Origin: Nemertoderma westbladi
Lineage: Eukaryota > Xenacoelomorpha > Nemertodermatida > Nemertodermatidae
Assembly: GCA_032718475.1 (NCBI GenBank)
Contig: JAUCBJ010007954.1
Span: 1 to 64,000 of the forward strand
Length of the DNA: 64,000 bases
Direction: 5' to 3'
Part shown: positions 35,038-45,310 of the stretch, one piece after another
Numbering within the stretch: the first letter of the stretch is position 1
Layout of the letters: each line of letters begins with the position of its first letter
Translations under genes and position numbers: made by a program
The notes under the pieces: model-generated
The model's input: the letters and a program-made list of their open reading frames with translations, nothing else
The model's database searches: none
Told to the model about the DNA's origin: nothing

Positions 35038-35612
35038 CTTACTAACCGTATTTGTGGGTAGTAACAAGTAATTTTAGCTTTCTCACTACCCTTCCTTAGG
35101 TGGTAGTAACAAGTCCAGTTCAATCATAGCTTTAGCTTTCTCACTACCCTTCCTTAGGTGGTAGTAACAAGTCCAGTTCAATCATAGCTTTAGCTTTCTC
35201 ACTAACCTTCCTTAGGTGGTAGTAACAAGTCCAGTCCAATCATAGCTTTAGCTTTCTCACTAACCTTCCTTAGGTGGTAGTAACAAGTCCAGTTCAATCA
35301 TAGCTTTAGCTTTCTCACTAACCTTCCTTAGGTGGTAGTAACAAGTCCAGTTCAATCATAGCTTTAGCTTTCTCACTAACCTTCCTTAGGTGATAGTAAC
35401 AAATCCAGTTCAGTAATAGCTTTAGCTTTCTCACTAACCTTCCTTAGGTGGTAGTAACAAGTCCAGTCCAATCATAGCTTTAGCTTTCTCACTAACCTTC
35501 CTTAGGTGGTAGTAACAAGTCCAGTTCAATCATAGCTTTAGCTTTCTCACTAACCTTCCTTAGGTGATAGTAACAAATCCAGTTCAGTAATAGCTTTAGC
35601 TTTCTCACTAAC
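35038..35612 (-). repeat. 58-bp array of exon 3' end plus 5' splice site, about 10 copies
   Basis: Each unit on the coding strand is a copy of the last 52 nt of the adjacent exon (GAGAAAGCTAAAGC... to CCACCTAAGGAAG) followed by the donor hexamer GTTAGT. The array starts directly at the real donor and fills most of the intron. Copies farthest from the exon are the most degenerate. Translating past the real donor gives Gly then a stop at once. Confidence 0.9.
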
Positions 35613-35811
35613 CTTCCTTAGGTGGTAGTAACAAATCCAGTTCAATCATCGCTTTAGTTTTCTCGCGACTGTTAAGTTTATTTATTTTTAGAAGTTCGAT
35701 TATATCGGAACGCAGTTCTTCATCTCTATCATCGCCAGTCTTCTCGTCTCTTTTGGTGTAAATCTCTAAAGACAACCTCACCAATGCAAACAACGTTGTT
35801 TTGAAATGTAC
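35613..35811 (-). CDS. Cav2: Cav2 exon: pre-IQ region
   Basis: Acceptor TATTACTATTTAG, donor GAAG|GTTAGTGAG, 199 bp. Encodes VHFKTTLFALVRLSLEIY, a charged stretch (TKRDEKTGDDRDEELRSDI) and KAMIELDLLLPPKE. It matches the Cav1/2 sequence VxFNxTLxALxRTALxIK and the pre-IQ helices ending in a VxPP-like motif. The phase joins the exon at 39063 (DDDK|VHF) and the exon at 34955 (KE|E). Confidence 0.9.
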
Positions 35812-36941
35812 CTAAATAGTAATAATACATAACATATACATTAAATTACCTTACCCATCTTTGGAACGTATAATACATCTTAGGTATCACTTTATAAATT
35901 TTAACCTCTTTGTTGTACATAAATTACCATGCAATAAATTATTATTATTCCAAAATTGTAACATTACTCAACGCCGTTAGTATTAACAGCGAGTTGTTAT
36001 TTAGCACTTTACAACTTTAGAGGACATTAGAGCATTGTATTGGCCTGTACATTTAGTATTGTATTTGGTGTTATTGTTTAGGTGGTAACCCATGACGGCG
36101 TTAAGTAATGTCCACTAAGGGGACATTACTTAACGCCGTCATTGGATACCACGTAAACAATAGGTGGAAAATAGCCTGACAGCCAGATAGGCCTACTGCA
36201 TTACCGTACCTACCGGTAGGCGGGGTATAGCTATTAATAACCAGTAGGGCCTAGCTATATCATTATAACATGGCTCCAAACGCCACCATAAATATTAGCT
36301 AACTTATTTATAACATAATTTATGTCATTTTTACAATTATTTATACAGCAACTAATATAATTTGTGCAGTTTCTATCACTTATAATATATATACAATCAT
36401 TTCGTAATGTTAAAATTTTGGAGTAAAACTACATACATACTTGTTGCAAAGTACTTTACAGTGTTCTGATCCTCGTGGCTTTATTTTCACTCACTCACTA
36501 ACGTACGTTCGTTCGTGTAACAAAGCCACACGGATCATCACACTGTAATGTGCTACTTTACACACAAGTATGTAAATAGTTAATTATTTCATATCATACA
36601 GCTGACAAATAACTACATGTAGATAGCTGCGTTATGTATAAAGATTATATTTTAGAATAATTATTTTATACGTTGAAAAATTTAACAATTTATTATTTAA
36701 TTTGATTAAATGTCGATAGACTTTGTTATATCCAGTTGTAATAAATATATAATGGTAAATTAATATTTGAATACATTATAATAAAAATATATGATATATA
36801 ATAGTTTCAGACTTTCTGGACTTATAATTAACGAATATATTAAGGAATTTCTGTTACTATTTATATTTAAACACACAATATATATATATTAGACCGTTAT
36901 ACAAATTAAAAATACAAATACCCATCACCACACAAAGCGAC
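35812..36941. other. Cav2 intron with two small foldback elements
   Basis: 36070-36162 is an inverted repeat centred on GACGGCGTTAAGTAATGTCC with its complement. 36424-36582 is a second one with arms around GTACTTTACAGTGTTCTGATCC and GGATCATCACACTGTAAT. Neither has an ORF. The rest is AT-rich intron. Confidence 0.6.
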
Positions 36942-38495
36942 TCAGAACTGGTCTGCCAGCCCCGCACCTCGCAGACCGGCCCCGTCCCCGAAACCCAAGC
37001 CTCGCCACGACCGTCGGCCGCCCCGGAGGCAGAGGGAGCTGGACCGGAGAAGCGCGAACTGCAGCCGCCGTCGAACACCCCCCATGACACACGCGAGGCC
37101 CCTCTCTCGCATTCCATCCCGCCGGGCCACGAGTGTCTCGGCGAGATGGCGGATGAGGATCTGGGCCTCGGCGCTCCAGACACCGTCGGTGGTGCCCACC
37201 AGAGGGGTGAACGACATCCTCCGGTCTTCACAGACGGTCCGGTAATGCATCTTCTTTAACCGGCACCGCTGCTCCAGGAGGGACTCGGTCGAGCGGTTGG
37301 TCTGGGCGTAAGAGGTGGCGTCAGCGTTAATTACCGCAATATCAAACGACGCCACTCTCTGGTTCGCCCAAACCCCCCGCGCGACCAAATCCGCCCGCAC
37401 TCCCCCTACCTCCCTACCTTCCCTGTCGAGGTACCCCCGGGACAGGGTCACCTCCCGCTCAACGCTGGGCGCACCGAACGCCGACGCCAGGAGTTCCCCG
37501 AAAACATCGCGGACCTCATCGTGGCGTTTCACGATGAGGCCGCCGGACTTGCAGCTGAGCGCGTGCGAGGTGGAGAACGTCCCCCCACATCCCTCGCACT
37601 TGGACGGGAGTCCTGGTGGGACGAGGCCATACCGGAGGTTCAGGCTGTCCCGGAACTCCTCGGCACTGAGGTCGGTGGCGTCCAGGATGCTTGGCTGGGC
37701 CGTCAACCAGCCGCCGGTTTTGTTTAGGACCGCTCGCGTCGCAGTTCGCCTGCGGTCTGCCGGTAGAGCTCCCAACGCAGCCTCCCGCTTCTCCTTGTAG
37801 GCCTCGTCCTGGGAGATGCGGCTAGCTGCGAGGACGGCTCGCAATTTGGCAGTGTGGTCGGCCACGTGGAGAGGTTGCGTCCTCTGGATCGCCTCGGAAA
37901 CTACCGCGGTGCCTTCCATGGACGCAGAGCGTGCCGGGGTCTGCCGCATTGTAGGGTCCCGCAGTCCGATGCCGCCGTGGCGGGCTGGGAGGAGGGTGAG
38001 ATCCTCGTCGGCCGGTTGCAGACTAGAACACCCGAAGAGGGAGGGGATGAACTTATTTAGCAATGCCGTCCGAATTGGGGTTACATCCTCGGCGTGGGTG
38101 GGTACGACCCGCAGCAGGTAGTCCCATTCCGCCTGCACACAGCGGGACATTCCCGTGTGGGCAGTCTGGGGGTACTCTGTTGCAACCCCCGCGAGTTTCC
38201 CGATATTGCCAACCCAGCCGTCGACTTTCTTGGCAACGAACTCCTTCCGGCCAGCCTCATCTCCGATATATCCCCCGAGGAAACGGTGCCCGGCACAGAT
38301 CCGAATTCCACTCGGACCGAACATCGCCTGGGCCTCGTCTTCCAACCCCGGTTTGACCACGAGGTAACTCTTGGTCGGTTCGGGGTTGTAGCCAATGCTG
38401 GGGCCCAGGCGAAGTAGCTCTGTCCACCACTCCCAGATGCCCGATAATCGACCTGCTGACGAGGCATCGTCAGCGTACCAACATTGGCATTGGCA
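36942..38495 (-). pseudogene. 5'-truncated RLE-type LINE reverse transcriptase remnant
   Basis: A GC-rich island in AT-rich intron, in the same sense as Cav2. The frame opens just before the catalytic CWYADDASSAGRL motif at about 38480, after a stop at 38496-38498, so it lacks the fingers and most of the palm. Downstream come PTKSYLVVKPG and the thumb region, a CEGCGGTFSTSHALSCKSGG zinc knuckle (CxxC...H...C), then RADLVARGVW...FDIAV, which resembles the PD-(D/E)xK endonuclease of R2/NeSL-like elements. The rest is open to the stop at 36942. A dead 5'-truncated insertion; the clade is inferred. Confidence 0.75.
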
Positions 38496-39062
38496 TTATA
38501 TGATATATAATGGTAAATAAATATACAATGGTAAATAAATATATAATGGTAACTAATTATATTATGGTAAATAAATATAATGGTTAATAAATACATAATG
38601 GTAAATTTATATTTGAATACATAATAATAAAAATATATGAATATATAATTGTAAATTAATAAATAATGGTAAATACGTATATAATGGAAAATGAATATAT
38701 AATATAATCATAAAAATATATGAATTTATATGAATATATAATTATAAAAATATATGTATATATAATTATAAAAATATATGAATATATATGAATTTATAAT
38801 TATAAAAATATATGTATATAGTGGTAAATAAATATCTAATGGTAAATTAATATTTTAAACGAAATGTTGAATATATTTTGGTAAATGAAAATTTCAATTC
38901 ATTCATGAAAATTAAATCATTTAAGTTTATAAATGGGTCTGTATAAAAAAGGATAATATATAAATAAAAAGGGGTCTGTATATCTTAAACAAGATGATTC
39001 GAGATGAATATAAATTCGAACTGTTTCACTCGTTACCATAACTACCGGTATAGTTTGATTAC
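38496..39062. other. AT-rich Cav2 intron sequence
   Basis: Degenerate simple repeats of the ATATATAATGGTAAATAAAT type. No other feature seen. Confidence 0.6.
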
Positions 39063-39201
39063 CTTGTCGTCGTCCATTACAGGCATGTTCATCCGTATTA
39101 ATCTGCGATATGCCAACCTCCAGGGGCACTTTATACCAAAACCTAATGGCGGGATCAAAATCTTGAGAAGTTCAAAGGCGTCCGTGTATAGAATGCGACC
39201 C
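39063..39201 (-). CDS. Cav2: Cav2 exon: post-EF-hand region
   Basis: Acceptor CCTCCCATACAG, donor GACAAG|GTAATC, 139 bp. The first base completes the Thr codon begun in the exon at 39638. Encodes GRILYTDAFELLKILIPPLG, FGIKCPWRLAYRRL and IRMNMPVMDDDK. These match the Cav1/2 motif GRIxxxDxxxLLRxIxPPLGxGxxCPxRxAxxRLxxMxxP, including the invariant PPLGFG. Confidence 0.92.
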
Positions 39202-39637
39202 CTGTATGGGAGGGAGGCAAATATGTAGATTATTTGGGGGGAGTTAGTTACCTACTAGTGTGTATAATTGTATAATTAAATACTCACCCAACACTACACC
39301 CATAGGTACCTACTGACATTATATTACACTGATAAAAGTTTACACTCAATTTATTTACTCAATGAATATTTGGTTCTACATACACATACCCTCAATCACT
39401 CCTATCATCCTAATCCTCACTGCAGTCTTCTATTGTATCTTCCCTGCAATAAGCCTATAAAAACTTCCGAATACATTTTGGCCCCTGATACAGCGTAGTA
39501 CAACGTACACTCAACTCAACTACTTCTTCCTATTTTTCAGAATATATCCCATATAATATTACAACTTTCGTTGGGCACAGCTTTATAAAGTCGGCAATGA
39601 CGTCCAGGTGGGATCGAACATTCCCGATGTAACTTAC

Positions 39638-39765
39638 GTGGCATTGGGATCGTAATCCCCCCAAAGTTTCACGAATTCGTCTAGATGATGGGGACCCAGA
39701 ATCGATTTGTCTCGAGTTAGATATTCGAAATTATCCATTATTACAGCCACGAACAGATTCAGCAT
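39638..39765 (-). CDS. Cav2: Cav2 exon: end of IVS6 and EF-hand
   Basis: Acceptor GAACGGTAG, donor CCAC|GTAAGT, 128 bp. Encodes [19 protein letters not shown] followed by [20 protein letters not shown] and PNA. This is the hallmark end of domain IV S6 and the EF-hand start. The [19 protein letters not shown] form, with Met-Leu and Glu-Tyr, is typical of Cav2 rather than Cav1 ([18 protein letters not shown]). It is the strongest evidence for the subtype call. Confidence 0.95.
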
Positions 39766-39984
39766 CTACCGTTCAGAATAATTATTTATTACTTGAGAGA
39801 AAAGTATAAATTTTATTCTTCAATTGTTATTTTTTCGCTCGGATATACCCCAAAATCGGGAGAAAAAGTTTCACTTTTTCAAATTAATTTTTGATAGGAA
39901 AAAAAGTAACCCATTGATTTTATTGCATTGATTTCATTGCATCGATTGCATTGATTTTACTTTTATATTATGTATATATAATGA

Positions 39985-41049
39985 ATGACGGCGTTTCTGC
40001 TATCAGGAGCACCTCTAAACTACAGAAGAGCCTTTAAGGTGGCCTTCGAAGGTCTGGTAGACCACCCGGGGCTGAAGGGCGAGTCGGTGTACTACGATAG
40101 CCGGCACCTAGTAGACAGAGAGGTGGACACACCATACAATAGGTGGGAGAAGCTGGAAGAGGATAGAGTCGAGGAGAAGAGGCAGGAAGAATCGCCAGGC
40201 GAGAAAGGAGGGAAGCAGGCGAGAGAGAGGAGGATATAAGGGGAGAGGAGTATGGGTTCGAAGCCCAGGACTTGGACGAGCTAAGGTGGGGATCAGGGAG
40301 CTCGGGCGAGTTTCTGGGGGAGGAACAGGGATGGACGGAGGGATCGCCGAAACAGTCAACATCGGGATTGCAAGTGATGCCCATACCAGGGGGCTCTGGG
40401 GGCATTTCGCAAGGAAGAGACCAAGGGAGCAGGAAGGGTGGAAAGTTGCGGGTGGAAACCGAGGCGGAAAGGGGCACAGTGGATCTACCGGGCTACCGGG
40501 CCCGGATCCACTCCCAGATGACGACGAGTTCGGGGAGATGCCGCCCATTGAGAGGATCGGCCATTCAGATATGGACTGGGTGGGCGGGAGAGTGGTGACT
40601 GCCAGCGGGGCGAGAGCCTTCTGGGATAAACCCGGCAAGCGGGCCTGGGTGCACGAGGAGCCGGCGATGGATTTCGTGGGGAGCACCATCAGGTTGGGCG
40701 AGCAGCCGGGAACGGCACCACGGGTAGTGTTTGGGGAGACGATGCCGAAGGGGGAGGAGGACGTGGATATGGGTAAGGAACATAATGTCCAGATGTTTGC
40801 CTATCAACGGCACCAGGGGCAAAGGACGACTTGGGGCGGGACGCGTTGATACACGGCTGTGATTGCTGCGGTAGACTGAATCACCAGGAAACGAGCTGTT
40901 TGTATCGATTTCAGAAGGGGACGAGCTGCCTCTACTGCCGCGAGTCGACCCATAGGATGGGTGCGTGTCCGAGGCTGCATAACCGCTGCTCTAAGTGTAA
41001 CTTCCGAGGGCACTATGGGCGCCAGTGCGACTGGATGGACGATGAAGAG
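39985..41049 (+). pseudogene. Gag-like remnant with three zinc knuckles, frameshifted
   Basis: A GC-rich island on the strand opposite Cav2. One frame opens at 39985 (MTAFLLSGAPLNYRRAFK) and stops at 40239. A second frame (40286-40849) is Gly/Glu/Arg-rich. The first frame resumes by about 40831 with CDCCGRLNHQETSC, CLYCRESTHRMGACP and CSKCNFRGHYGRQC. This is the same order of knuckles as in the ORF at 3-1667, with little other similarity visible. It appears to be decayed gag or ORF1 of a retroelement; the match ends where LINE copy 3 begins. Confidence 0.5.
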
Positions 41050-42502
41050 AAATTGGACAAAATAGACCAAATCTCTAACCGCATCATCCGTTGCCACTTC
41101 TCATGTTCTGGAAGACTGGCTAAGAAGTTTCCTAAGGTGGTTCTGATTGTGTGCTACTCTCCAACTATTGTTGCCCCTGTAGAGGAGGTGGAAAATTTCT
41201 ACCACAATCTACAAGCAGCTACTGATGGAGTGGATCAGCATGCATTCTTAACATTCCTGGGAGACTTTAATGCAAGTCTGCATCAATCACCTACATCGCC
41301 CTGGGTCTATAGCAATAGTGTTAACCGATAATCGAAATTCTGTCCATCTTCAGGATTTTATCTCTGGAAATGGATTGTTTTCGGCTGGAACCCAGTTCAA
41401 GAAGCGAACTGGAAAGCTATGGACTCATAGTGGACCCAGTGGTCACAAGTCCCAGATAGACCATATTCTGTTTCGTAGGAAATACAGGAGCTCTATACAA
41501 GACTGTAATGCATTTACACTTCGACCCTTCTCCAGTGATCACCGCCTTATTGTGGCCAAGGTAAGACTTAGTCTGCGTGCTAGCAGAACAACGAAATCTG
41601 CCTTGCCGCGGCATGACTGGTCCTCTCTGTTGCAACAGCCAAGTGTGAGATCCAGCTTCACACTACAGCTGAGCAACAGGTATGAGGCTCTCGAAACAGG
41701 AAAAGGGCCCCTGGACTGACAACGAAATTCAGAAGTGCCGAAATGACTTTCATAAGGCGCAGAAAGAGTCCCGACTCAAACAGACTACAGCGGCCAAGAA
41801 TGCAGTTAAGGCTGCATCTAGGTCCCTGAACAGGCAGTACTCTGTTAATCTACAGGAGCTAATAAACCAACAGGTTGATGCCATCAATGATGCTGACGAC
41901 AGCAGGCAATCATCCCAGGCATGGAAATCGATCAATCTGCTTACTGGGCGGAAAAGCCAACCAACCACCAAGGTTAAGGCTGAATCACCAGCCGATCGCC
42001 TCAATGGTTGGAAGGCTCACTTTGAAAAGCTCCTCAATAATGACAGGGTATTGCCTGATAAATTTATAGAAGTAAATAAATTTATAGAAGTAAAAGTGTC
42101 TGAGTCTGTACTCCCAGATATTCCCATTCGTGATATCTCCTTTGCAGAAGTGAAGGCTGCTGCAAAGAGCATTAAGACCAATCGTGCCAGTGGAGTAGAT
42201 GGTGTTCCCCCTGAGGTCTTTAAAATACCTGAGTGTTTAAAGCTCATCTATCCCATCATAGTAGACATGTACCGAACAACAAGAGTCCCACAAGAAATGA
42301 AAACAAATAAGTTGGTGCCAGTTCCCAAGAAAGGCAACCTAACACTCTATGGTTCTTTTCGGGGAATCTCATTGATCTCGATTGCTGCAAAGCTATACAA
42401 TAGAATTCTATTAAATCGCATCAGGGATCCCATTGAGAGACTGCTCCGTGGAAATCAAAATGGGTTCCGTAAAGGTCGTGGGACCATGGAGCCCATTTTG
42501 GT
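41050..42502 (+). mobile_element. APE-type LINE, copy 3, truncated at both ends
   Basis: Sequence of the same family as copies 1 and 2, now on the plus strand, starting abruptly inside the endonuclease domain (LDKIDQISNRII) and ending inside the reverse transcriptase before motif A. It has a 7-nt insertion near 41330, an internal deletion near 41693 and a 15-bp duplication (AAATTTATAGAAGTA) near 42060. Because it lacks the 3' end it did not arrive by ordinary 5' truncation alone; a later deletion or recombination is needed. Confidence 0.85.
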
Positions 42503-42505
42503 GTT

Positions 42506-43260
42506 CGCATCGTGAGGAAGTGAGAGGAGTGCAATTCAAGCATGGGGGGCGAGCAGTGAGAGAAGAAGGGTCCCGAGGGACCGGAGAGAGAATAAGGGAC
42601 AACGAGGTCCGTGAGAGAGAGAGTAAGGGACAGAGAGGTCCGTGAGGTTAGAGTGAGGTTGTAGACAATTCTGTGGAGAGAGAGAGCACAATTGTCTCCA
42701 ACAGGGACACCAGATACCTTGGTGCAACATAGCTCGCGATTGCACCAAGGAGGGGTAGTAATAACATACCCAGGGGGGGCGGTCAGGAAAGCCGACCCCG
42801 AGAAAAGAACTCCACCCCACACCCAATATTAGATTGGGTTCCAGCGGAATTGAAGCGCACTTAAGGTTGATGCTATCTTCTCACCGGGAAGATAGCATGG
42901 GGGAGTGTAAGCGGTTTCAATTCCATTACATTATCCACCTTAGAATGGGACCAGTGGCATTTTATCAATATAGTTGGGGATACGAGATTACCAATAATAA
43001 TCTCGCCTCACAACCAACTTGGGGGGGGGGGGGGGGGGGCGACACAAGCCCTAAAGCCACAGAGAGAGGTGAGAGGTCAAACCACCTCGGAGGAAGAACA
43101 CAGCTAGTAGAGGCTAGCGGCGGGGGAAACACTCACAGGGAGTGCCAAAGTGACAATTAGTATATAAGCCAATAGCGGGGAGGGAAGCACGTGAACAGAG
43201 ATAGGAAAGCATCCACTGGGTACAGAAGGCCAAGTAGAGTCGGAGGTGAAACCAATATCT
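42506..43260 (+). other. Hairpin-rich GC/GA-rich block, possible LTR or UTR remnant
   Basis: Contains perfect or near-perfect hairpins: CCTTGGTGCAA with TTGCACCAAGG (42717-42752), ACCCAATATTAGATTGGGT (42821-42839), GATGCTATCTTC with GAAGATAGCAT (42869-42898) and CGAGATTACCAATAATAATC (about 42981-43003). A TATATAAG box lies at about 43160, ahead of a GC-rich leader-like stretch, and a poly-G run at 43021-43039. It may belong to the retroelement that supplied the gag-like remnant. No LTR pair was found in the window. Confidence 0.35.
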
Positions 43261-44548
43261 GTGTTTATTGTTAATTTTCGCATATTTGCTACGGAAACTA
43301 GGTAAAATTATAATCGTATAATTTTAAAAAAATGTTCTATAATTGTTGTATTATACCATTTTTTCCTAAAATTATACTCTTTTCTTAGAAATTGCTCTGA
43401 TACGGGATTCTAGAAAATATATGTTGCAGTATATTCATATAATTTTATTTATTATCCTATGGTAGGCCTACACGAATATACCAAATTTGCTACGGCTTTT
43501 CACATGTACTGTAGCTATATATTTCACATTAAGCAAAATGACCATCTCAATAAACATCTCCTTAACAGATTGGCACTTTAAATTCTACTCCAGTATTCGT
43601 AAGAATGATAACTCTTATTACAAACTGGCATCACCAAAAGCCATGCGAGCATCATTAAATTAGATAGAAACGGCATAGAAAAAGTGAAGATCTTTTCGTT
43701 GTTTGCCATCGTATAAATTTCATTAAATTTTACTGGGGGGGAGGGGGGGGGGGGGGGGCTTACTAGTGTAACCCGTGTCACCATTATCCTGCCTTTGTAT
43801 AACTGTTTTATAGCTGTTTTGGCTGTTGTTTTATGTTCTGGAACATATTTCCGATTCGGTACATGTTTAATTGTTATGGTAGCTAGTGTTTTCAATGGTA
43901 GATAGTGTATTCATAAAAATGGTACAGTAGCTAGTGTTTTCAAAAATACCAACAAATCGTATTATTATTATGAATATCCATAGTAAAGTTAGCTTATCTT
44001 TATTAATTTACCAGTGAAAAGAGTCTAGTATTGAAGAAAATAAAATAACGTAATTTCTGCAACAATTTATTAAAAAGATAATGAAAAAAATATACAGTAG
44101 TTGCACAGATTCGGTCGTCCTTACCTTATGTTAGAGGCAATGAGTGCGGAAATGAAATAAAAAAACAACGAGAGCTCCTTGTAACAAGTACGAAAAATAG
44201 AAAAGAAGGTCTCACGACTCATTTCCAGTATAGACCCCACAGAACTATACTGCTTACAGGCAAAGAGATAACTGGTACTCATTTAACGATCATTTAATTA
44301 ACAAAGCAAATATGCGCCCTGGTTTGGTTAGTACCTTTAAAGCATTTGTGCCAAAACGAAAACTATCCTGGCCCGCCTGCCACCTCTGGAGCGATATTAA
44401 TTCAAGGAAATGGATTTAAATGCTACGATTTAAATGCTACGCAAGGCTTGAAAAATTGAATATGCGTGTTTGTATTAGAACACGATCCTTAAAAATACAA
44501 AGTAAGCTGCCATGTTGTTCGTTCAATAGGCTCTAATTAACAATAAAC
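43261..44548. other. Cav2 intron sequence, no gene seen
   Basis: AT-rich with a poly-G tract at 43735-43759 and several GGTAGCTAGTGTTTTC motifs near 43870-43940, resembling motifs at 8.3 and 14.6 kb. Confidence 0.45.
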
Positions 44549-44775
44549 ACAATATTGAAATGTTCTAGAGTTAATATGCGGAAATAAAAACCTGAAGCGA
44601 ATAAAACTGTAATAATCACTTCTGCCTTATCCTTCAGCAAATTAACCTAATATAATAACCTCGGCCTGCGGCCTGAGGTTAATTGGCTTCTGGTTCGGCA
44701 TCAGTGATTATTCAGTTTTATTCGCTTCAGGTTATTATTTCCGTATATTAACTCCAGAACATTGCAATATTGTAG
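44549..44775. repeat. Foldback element, arms about 85 bp
   Basis: AATATTGAAATGTTCTAGAG...CCTGAAGCGAATAAAACTG at the left pairs with CAGTTTTATTCGCTTCAGG...CTCCAGAACATTGCAATATT at the right. The loop contains a second small hairpin, CCTCGGCCTGCGGCCTGAGG. No ORF. Confidence 0.75.
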
Positions 44776-45029
44776 TATAGTATATATTTCTATACTGTAT
44801 AGTGGTACTATATAATATATAGTAGGCCATGGTGGTTGGGTACCCAGAGACCTAATAGAGAGGATTGCATAACGAAGAAACATTAATTTGTTCTAGAATA
44901 AGCAATAATATTTAAAGAGCAATGTTTACCATTTATTACCCTTATATTTTGTTATTTTTCCGGTTAATTTAACCCGAAGAAGCACGAACTAGCCGAGGCC
45001 TAGTCGAGGCTTTCCTGTTCCGTGGGTAG

Positions 45030-45130
45030 CATATGATTTAAATTTGAAAAAAATAGGGGGGGGGGGGGGGGGGGGGGTCCGATACCGTAAAAATGGTTGT
45101 TGTATTAAGGGAGGAGATGGTGTAATTATA
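45030..45130. repeat. Solo edge copy of the 19-23 kb foldback family
   Basis: TTTGAAAAAAATA plus a run of about 22 G, then TCCGATACC and TGGTTGTTGTATTAAGGG...GATGGTGTA. It matches the right side of the foldback core and its flank at 20.09-20.13 and 22.8 kb, but without the LINE between them. Confidence 0.6.
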
Positions 45131-45310
45131 AAATACTTAAATTATCTAAATCACTAGCTACAATAACAATAATTAAAAATAAACTTTGTTGATCATTATC
45201 AACAGTAAATAAATAAGTAATAAATAAGTAAATAAATATACCGGTACAGTAAAACGATATACATATGTAATGTGCAATATTTGCCATTTAATTGAATATA
45301 CCATCGGATA

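Noticed and set aside
36857-37231. 124-residue ORF overlapping the RLE LINE
   Set aside because: Shadow frame of the GC-rich LINE remnant; the long frame 36942-38495 carries the family motifs.
40034-40689. Pro-rich minus-strand ORFs of 147 and 193 residues
   Set aside because: Antisense shadows of the GC-rich gag-like remnant; no motif.
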